From: Lachnospiraceae bacterium
GTDB lineage: Bacteria > Bacillota > Clostridia > Lachnospirales > Lachnospiraceae
Direction: 5' to 3'
Length of the DNA: 64,000 bases
NCBI GenBank assembly: GCA_902363445.1
Contig: CABJAB010000008.1
Span: forward strand, 1 to 64,000
In this document: piece after piece, positions 59,413-64,000 of the stretch
Position numbering within the stretch: position 1 is the stretch's first letter
How the letters are laid out: the number at the start of each line of letters is the position of its first letter
Translations under genes and position numbers: made by a program
Notes under the pieces: model-generated
What the model saw: only the letters and a program-made list of their open reading frames with translations
Told to the model about the DNA's origin: nothing
Database searches by the model: none

Positions 59413-60162
59413 TTATTTCCAGTTCACGATTTTTCCGAAATCGGGCTTCAGTGCCGCGCCGCCTACCAGGCCGCCGTCAATATCGGGCTGTACGAACAGC
59501 TCGGGAGCGGTCTTTGCATTAACGCTTCCGCCGTACTGAATGCGAATCGCTTCTGCTGTCGCTTCATCGTAGATTTCCGCAATGCATTTACGAATACCGC
59601 AGCAAACCTCCTGAGCCTGTTCTGTGGTAGCGGTCTTGCCGGTACCGATGGCCCAGATGGGTTCATACGCGATCACTGCCGTCTTAGCCTGCTCCGCAGT
59701 CACTCCGAGGAACGCGATCTTAACCTGCTGGCGGATGAAATCCATGGTGACGCCCTGCTCTCTCTGAGTCAGAGTCTCACCGCAGCATACTATGGGTGTG
59801 ATGCCGTGCTCAAAGGCCTTCAGGACTTTCTTGTTCACGGTCTCATTGGTCTCCGCGAAATACTCTCTTCTCTCGGAATGGCCGATGATCACATATTTCA
59901 CACCCACGTCTGTCAGCATATCAGGAGCGATCTCGCCTGTGTAAGCGCCTTTCTCCTCATAGTACATATTCTCTGCGCCAATCTCGATGTTGGAGCCCTT
60001 AGAAGCCTCCAGCGCGGGAATGATATCGATAGCCGGAACGCAGAATACCACGTCCGCGTCCTCTGTCGCTACCAGAGGTTTCAAAGTATTGATAAGCTCC
60101 ACAGTCTGGCTGGGAGTCATGTTCATTTTCCAGTTGCCGGCGATGATTTTCTTTCTTGCCAT
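59413..60162 (-). CDS. tpiA: Triosephosphate isomerase
   Basis: A 249-residue barrel enzyme with [11 protein letters not shown] (catalytic Asn/Lys), [10 protein letters not shown] (catalytic His) and [14 protein letters not shown] (catalytic Glu). The ATG at 60162 has AGGAG nine bases upstream; an earlier in-frame ATG at 60201 is not family-like. It follows pgk by 47 bp and ends in the terminator shared with the GntR gene. Length is standard. Confidence 0.98.
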   Translation of the reverse strand: MARKKIIAGNWKMNMTPSQTVELINTLKPLVATEDADVVFCVPAIDIIPALEASKGSNIEIGAENMYYEEKGAYTGEIAPDMLTDVGVKYVIIGHSERREYFAETNETVNKKVLKAFEHGITPIVCCGETLTQREQGVTMDFIRQQVKIAFLGVTAEQAKTAVIAYEPIWAIGTGKTATTEQAQEVCCGIRKCIAEIYDEATAEAIRIQYGGSVNAKTAPELFVQPDIDGGLVGGAALKPDFGKIVNWK

Positions 60163-60209
60163 TGTTTTTTCTCCTATCCTATTAAGTTCTTTCCTGATCA
60201 ATAAACTGT

Positions 60210-61415
60210 TTATTTGTCGTTTGCCGCCGCTACGCCGGGAAGGTCTTTGCCCTCCAGGAATTCCAGAGAAGCTCCGCCTCCGGTGGAAATATGGGACATC
60301 TTATCGCCAAAGCCCAGCTGATTTACCGCAGCCGCAGAATCTCCCCCGCCGATAATGGTGGTAGCATCTGTCTCTGCCAGAGATTTTGCCACAGCAATCG
60401 TGCCTTTCGCCAGGATCGGGTTTTCAAATACGCCCATAGGGCCGTTCCATACCACGGTCTTAGCAGACTTCACGGCGTCTGCAAACATTCCTGCCGTCTT
60501 CGTTCCGATATCCAGGCCCATCATATCTGCCGGTATCGCGTCGGCCGCCACAACGGACACCTCGATTTTTGCATCGATGGGGTTCGGGAAGGATGCCGCG
60601 ATCGTAGTATCGACAGGGAGAAGAAGTTTTTTGCCGAGCTTCTCAGCCTTATCCATCATCTCCTTGCAGTATGCGACCTTTTCATCATCCACCAGTGAAG
60701 TACCTACCTCATAGCCCTTCGCTTTCAGAAAAGTATATGCCATGCCGCCGCCTATGATCAATGTATCACATTTCTCCAGAAGGTTGGCGATGACATTCAG
60801 CTTATCCGCTACCTTCGCTCCGCCCAGGATGGCTACAAAAGGCCTTTCGGGATTGTTCACCGCATTGCCCAGGAAATCTATCTCCTTCTGCATCAGATAA
60901 CCGACTGCCGCAGTATCCACGTACTCAGTCACTCCAACGTTGGAACAGTGTGCTCTGTGAGCCGTACCAAAAGCATCGTTTACAAATATATCACAAAGGG
61001 AAGCCAGATCCTTGCTGAAGGCCTCTCCGTTTTTGGTTTCTTCGATCCGGTAGCGGGTATTCTCAAGCAGGACCACATCTCCGTCCTTCATCTCCGCAAC
61101 CGCCGCCTTTGCATTGGGACCTACCACATCCGCATCCGGGGCGAATTTCACTTCCTGTCCAAGAAGCTCAGACAGTCTGGCTGCCACAGGCGCCAGGGAT
61201 AATTCCGGCTTCGGTTCTCCCTTGGGTTTGCCCAGATGAGAGCAAAGGATGACTTTGCCGCCGTCCGCGATCAGTTTCTTGATCGTAGGCAGAGCAGCTA
61301 CAAGACGGTTTTCGTCCGTGATCTGGCCGTCCTTCAGCGGTACGTTGAAATCACAGCGGACCAAGACTTTTTTGCCTTTTACGTTAATATCGTCAACTGA
61401 TTTTTTATTAAGCAT
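60210..61415 (-). CDS. pgk: Phosphoglycerate kinase
   Basis: A 401-residue two-domain kinase with [11 protein letters not shown] (substrate loop), [15 protein letters not shown], the hinge segment GPMGVFE and the nucleotide end [13 protein letters not shown]. It transfers phosphate from 1,3-bisphosphoglycerate to ADP. The ATG has GGAGGTATTTT upstream. A terminator-like hairpin (61453-61485) lies between gapA and pgk, so pgk-tpiA may receive only a fraction of gapA transcripts. Confidence 0.98.
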   Translation of the reverse strand: MLNKKSVDDINVKGKKVLVRCDFNVPLKDGQITDENRLVAALPTIKKLIADGGKVILCSHLGKPKGEPKPELSLAPVAARLSELLGQEVKFAPDADVVGPNAKAAVAEMKDGDVVLLENTRYRIEETKNGEAFSKDLASLCDIFVNDAFGTAHRAHCSNVGVTEYVDTAAVGYLMQKEIDFLGNAVNNPERPFVAILGGAKVADKLNVIANLLEKCDTLIIGGGMAYTFLKAKGYEVGTSLVDDEKVAYCKEMMDKAEKLGKKLLLPVDTTIAASFPNPIDAKIEVSVVAADAIPADMMGLDIGTKTAGMFADAVKSAKTVVWNGPMGVFENPILAKGTIAVAKSLAETDATTIIGGGDSAAAVNQLGFGDKMSHISTGGGASLEFLEGKDLPGVAAANDK

Positions 61416-61452
61416 AAAATACCTCCTTGTTCCTTACTTTGAAAGTCAAAAA

Positions 61453-61485
61453 GCGGGTCCGGTCCTATTAAAGAACCGGACCCGC
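61453..61485 (-). terminator. Terminator between gapA and pgk
   Basis: GCGGGTCCGGT and ACCGGACCCGC form a perfect 11-bp stem, followed on the minus strand by CTTTTTGAC. It lies between two co-directional glycolytic genes and probably sets higher gapA than pgk-tpiA expression. Confidence 0.8.
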
Positions 61486-61520
61486 CATAGGATCTTATTT
61501 AACTATCGCTTGTCCGATGC

Positions 61521-62552
61521 TTAAGCTAACTCAGCAAAGTATTTGATAGTTCTCACCATCTGGCTAACGTAGGAATTCTCATTGTCATACCAGGAAACTA
61601 CCTGTACCTGAGTATCGCCATTCTCCATAGGAGAAACCATGGTCTGTGTCGCATCAAACAGAGAACCGTAAGTCATGCCGATAACGTCGCTGGATACGAT
61701 CTCGTCGGTGTTGTAGCCAAAGGACTCTGTAGCAGCAGCCTTCATAGCGTCGTTGATCGCTTCCTTTGTAACAGCGCCTTTCACTACTGCGATCAGGATC
61801 GTGGTGGAGCCTGTAGGAGTAGGTACACGCTGAGCAGCGCCGATCAGCTTGCCGTTCAGTTCAGGGATAACAAGACCGATGGCCTTTGCAGCGCCTGTGG
61901 AGTTGGGAACGATATTGATAGCGCCTGCACGGCTTCTTCTCAGATCGCCCTTCCTCTGAGGTCCGTCAAGAATCATCTGATCTCCGGTATAAGCATGAAT
62001 CGTGGTCATGATACCGCTCTGGATCGGAGCAAGGTCATTGAGAGCCTTTGCCATAGGAGCCAGACAGTTTGTCGTACAGGAAGCTGCGGAAATAACCGTA
62101 TCTTCTTTTTTCAGTACGTCATGGTTTACATTATATACAATAGTAGGAAGATCATTGCCTGCGGGAGCGGAGATAACTACTTTCTTCGCACCGGCTGCGA
62201 TATGAGCGGAAGCTTTTTCTTTGGAGGTATAGAAGCCTGTGCACTCCAGTACAACGTCTACTCCCAGCTCGCCCCAAGGCAGCTCAGCAGCGTTTGCTTT
62301 CTTATAGATGGTGATCTCCTTGCCGCCGATGATAACAGCGCCTTCGGTATCACCTTCACCCTCTTTATAAGAAACAGTATCAGCCAGCGCATATTTGCCC
62401 TGAGATGAATCATATTTCAATAAATGAGCCAGCATCTTAGGGCTGGTTAAATCGTTGATAGCTACAACATCATATCCAGGAGCATTGAACATCTGTCTGA
62501 ATGCCAGACGACCGATACGTCCAAAACCATTGATCGCAACTTTTACTGCCAT
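61521..62552 (-). CDS. gapA: Glyceraldehyde-3-phosphate dehydrogenase, type I
   Basis: A 343-residue NAD-dependent enzyme. The N-terminal Rossmann segment is [15 protein letters not shown], the catalytic Cys is in [12 protein letters not shown], and the substrate loops [20 protein letters not shown] and [13 protein letters not shown] are intact. It oxidises glyceraldehyde 3-phosphate in glycolysis. The ATG has AGGAGGAATTC upstream. It has its own promoter at 62614-62642 and heads the gapA-pgk-tpiA group; no CggR or GapR repressor gene precedes it, unlike Bacillus. Confidence 0.98.
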   Translation of the reverse strand: MAVKVAINGFGRIGRLAFRQMFNAPGYDVVAINDLTSPKMLAHLLKYDSSQGKYALADTVSYKEGEGDTEGAVIIGGKEITIYKKANAAELPWGELGVDVVLECTGFYTSKEKASAHIAAGAKKVVISAPAGNDLPTIVYNVNHDVLKKEDTVISAASCTTNCLAPMAKALNDLAPIQSGIMTTIHAYTGDQMILDGPQRKGDLRRSRAGAINIVPNSTGAAKAIGLVIPELNGKLIGAAQRVPTPTGSTTILIAVVKGAVTKEAINDAMKAAATESFGYNTDEIVSSDVIGMTYGSLFDATQTMVSPMENGDTQVQVVSWYDNENSYVSQMVRTIKYFAELA

Positions 62553-62613
62553 TTTGAATTCCTCCTAAAATATAAAAAATTTTTAATAAGTAGTATTATT
62601 TAACTCATTAGAT

Positions 62614-62642
62614 ATTTTACCTAATTTGCTAAAAAATAGCAA
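62614..62642 (-). promoter_or_regulatory. gapA promoter
   Basis: On the minus strand TTGCTA (62642-62637), 17 bases, TAAAAT (62619-62614). TTGCTA pairs with TAGCAA in the spacer as a small dyad around the -35, which could be an operator. About 60 bases of AT-rich leader follow. Confidence 0.7.
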
Positions 62643-62741
62643 GCGATTTTTTTCCTTTTTTAAGTCATACCCCTTGTTTTATCACTAATCCACAATTATT
62701 TATCCAGGCGGCGCGATTATCCGGCAATATGACAAGAGAAA

Positions 62742-63230
62742 TCATGCCTCCTCCTGCCAGCCTTTGCACACGTCGATCCACCCTTCCGCGTTTCCGCAGA
62801 GGTACAGCTCTTCACAGGTCATCTCCACGGCGGAGCTGGCGCTTCCGGCCGCGGGAAATACCGTTTCAAACCGGCGAAGGGACTCATCCAGATACGTATT
62901 CACTTTTCCATCGGGATTGGCAAAGGGGCATACCCCTCCGACGGCGTGTCCGGTAAATGACACGACCTCGTCTGGCGACAGCATCTTTGCCTTGCATCCA
63001 AAAAAGTGCTTGTATTTGGAATTGTCAACTTTGGCGTCTCCCGCCGCCACCACCAGAGCGCAGTGCTCCCCATCCTTTGATAAGAATGACAAGGTCTTCG
63101 CGATTCTGGCCGGAATCACGCCTACCGCCTGGGCAGCCAGCTCCACCGTAGCGCTGGATTCCTCAAATTCTCTTACGTCTTTATCCTTATCCCATTTCTT
63201 CAGGTATTCTTTTACTGTCTCCACCGACAT
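62742..63230 (-). CDS. YbaK/EbsC-type aminoacyl-tRNA deacylase
   Basis: A 162-residue protein with the YbaK fold: ARIAKTLSF (the catalytic Lys region), a VVAAGDAKVDNSK strand and FTGHAVGGVCPFA with the conserved Gly-Gly-Val-x-Pro. These enzymes hydrolyse misacylated tRNAs, usually Cys- or Ala-tRNA-Pro. It is likely a free-standing editing factor. It follows the M29 peptidase gene by 56 bp and may be co-transcribed with it. Confidence 0.88.
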   Translation of the reverse strand: MSVETVKEYLKKWDKDKDVREFEESSATVELAAQAVGVIPARIAKTLSFLSKDGEHCALVVAAGDAKVDNSKYKHFFGCKAKMLSPDEVVSFTGHAVGGVCPFANPDGKVNTYLDESLRRFETVFPAAGSASSAVEMTCEELYLCGNAEGWIDVCKGWQEEA

Positions 63231-63286
63231 GGCGGTATCCTCCTCTTTTGCTTTTCCTCATTTCTCCCTGTGCTTAAAGCCTCCCT

Positions 63287-64000
63287 CTACTTGAGATTCT
63301 CCGGATTCAGTCCCAGAAGCTCTTCCACTACAAATCTTCCGTCTTTCCGGATCAGCCTGCCGTCGAAGTAGATTTCCCCTCCGCCGTATTCCGGCGTTTG
63401 GATACACACCAGATCCCAGTGTATTGAAGACTGGTTGCCGTTGGGAGCCTCCTCATAGCAGTTGCCGGGAGTAAAATGGAACGAACCTTTGATCTTCTCG
63501 TCAAATAAGATGTCCTTCATGGGCTTTTCCACATAAGGATTTACCCCGATGGCAAACTCGCCCACATACCGCGCCCCTTCGTCGATGTCAAAAATCCGGT
63601 TGATTTTTTCCGTATCATTGGCCGAGGCTTCCACGATCTTCCCTTTTTCAAAGGTCAGGCTGATGTTCTCATAGGTGAACCCCTGATATACGGAAGGAGT
63701 GTTGTAGCGAAGCGTTCCGTTCACAGAATCCCGCACCGGCGCGGTAAATACTTCGCCGTCGGGAATATTCATCGTTCCGGCACAGGGAATGGCCGGAATC
63801 CCTTCTATGGAAAATGTAAGATCCGTACCCGGCCCCTTGATCCGTACCTGGGACGTCTTATTCATCAGCTCTACCAGCGGCTTCATGGCCTCGTCCATTT
63901 TTCTGTAGTCCAGGCAGCACACGTCATAATAAAAATCCTCAAACGCCTCCAGGCTTGTGCCGGCGCTCTGTGCCATGGACGGCGACGGGTAACGGAGCAC
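63287..64000 (-). CDS. M29-family aminopeptidase, C-terminal part, 5' end outside the window
   Basis: The last 237 residues of an aminopeptidase of the AmpS/PepT M29 family (full length about 370-410). The metal-ligand regions visible are [19 protein letters not shown] with its conserved Glu, [10 protein letters not shown], and [16 protein letters not shown] with His and Asp. It removes N-terminal residues from peptides with Zn or Co. The frame continues past 64000, so start and promoter are not visible. Confidence 0.9.
   Translation of the reverse strand: MLRYPSPSMAQSAGTSLEAFEDFYYDVCCLDYRKMDEAMKPLVELMNKTSQVRIKGPGTDLTFSIEGIPAIPCAGTMNIPDGEVFTAPVRDSVNGTLRYNTPSVYQGFTYENISLTFEKGKIVEASANDTEKINRIFDIDEGARYVGEFAIGVNPYVEKPMKDILFDEKIKGSFHFTPGNCYEEAPNGNQSSIHWDLVCIQTPEYGGGEIYFDGRLIRKDGRFVVEELLGLNPENLK

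Noticed and set aside
1-64000. CRISPR arrays, rRNA genes, complete insertion sequences
   Set aside because: No regularly spaced short repeats, no rRNA-like segments and no transposase motifs were seen while reading both strands.

Overview
The window looks like a chromosome segment of an anaerobic gut-type Bacillota, most likely a Lachnospiraceae relative. The support is a GGGtGRT/NifU-like gene pair, a stand-alone [FeFe] hydrogenase, acetate kinase, a tRNA-Trp T-box in front of trp, RpoD with Clostridia features, and strong AGGAGG-type ribosome binding sites. This is inference from gene content; no 16S gene is present.

Left end (1-4330): the integrase-proximal end of an integrative element (prophage, satellite or ICE), more AT-rich than the rest. 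It carries a divergent repressor switch with a consensus leftward promoter, an HNH-like gene and further leftward genes running off the edge. Next come an SOS-type box before a microprotein, a second small XRE regulator, a zinc-ribbon protein, a Thr-rich lipoprotein, and a tyrosine integrase with a structured leader that stops 19 bp from the 3' end of tRNA-Gly(GCC), the likely attachment site.

4.5-19.5 kb: chromosomal housekeeping and accessory genes (nitroreductase, PepF, EamA transporter, GNAT). An operon of MacB-like ABC ATPase (split by an in-frame amber codon), FtsX-type permease, ECF sigma factor and anti-sigma-like membrane protein follows. Divergent to it is a chloramphenicol-acetyltransferase-family gene behind what reads as an adenine riboswitch. 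Then ackA, queH, rpoD and a YegS-type lipid kinase.

19.6-30 kb: a complete tryptophan operon trpEGDCFBA driven by a T-box with a UGG specifier. A roughly 470-bp non-coding repeat sits between the T-box and trpE. Homoserine dehydrogenase and citrate synthase follow.

30.1-40.4 kb: a LysR-linked catabolic operon with a ribose-type ABC importer, a PMI-like cupin, an FGGY kinase, a class II aldolase and a bicupin. Together they read as a pathway for an unidentified sugar or polyol.

40.5-54.9 kb: MATE pump with a TetR regulator and palindromic operators, DegV, alpha/beta hydrolase, the second (728-bp) copy of the structured repeat, a Cys-rich microprotein, an XRE-membrane regulator, [FeFe] hydrogenase and a GGDEF-EAL protein. 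A small DUF4160 cassette lies between duplicated 3' ends of the GGGtGRT gene. The GGGtGRT/NifU-like pair and a PfkB-type kinase follow.

55-64 kb: WYL and YoaP-type proteins, then glycolysis: gapA-pgk-tpiA, a GntR gene and gpmI. YbaK and a truncated M29 aminopeptidase end the window. No CRISPR array, rRNA operon or complete insertion sequence was seen.
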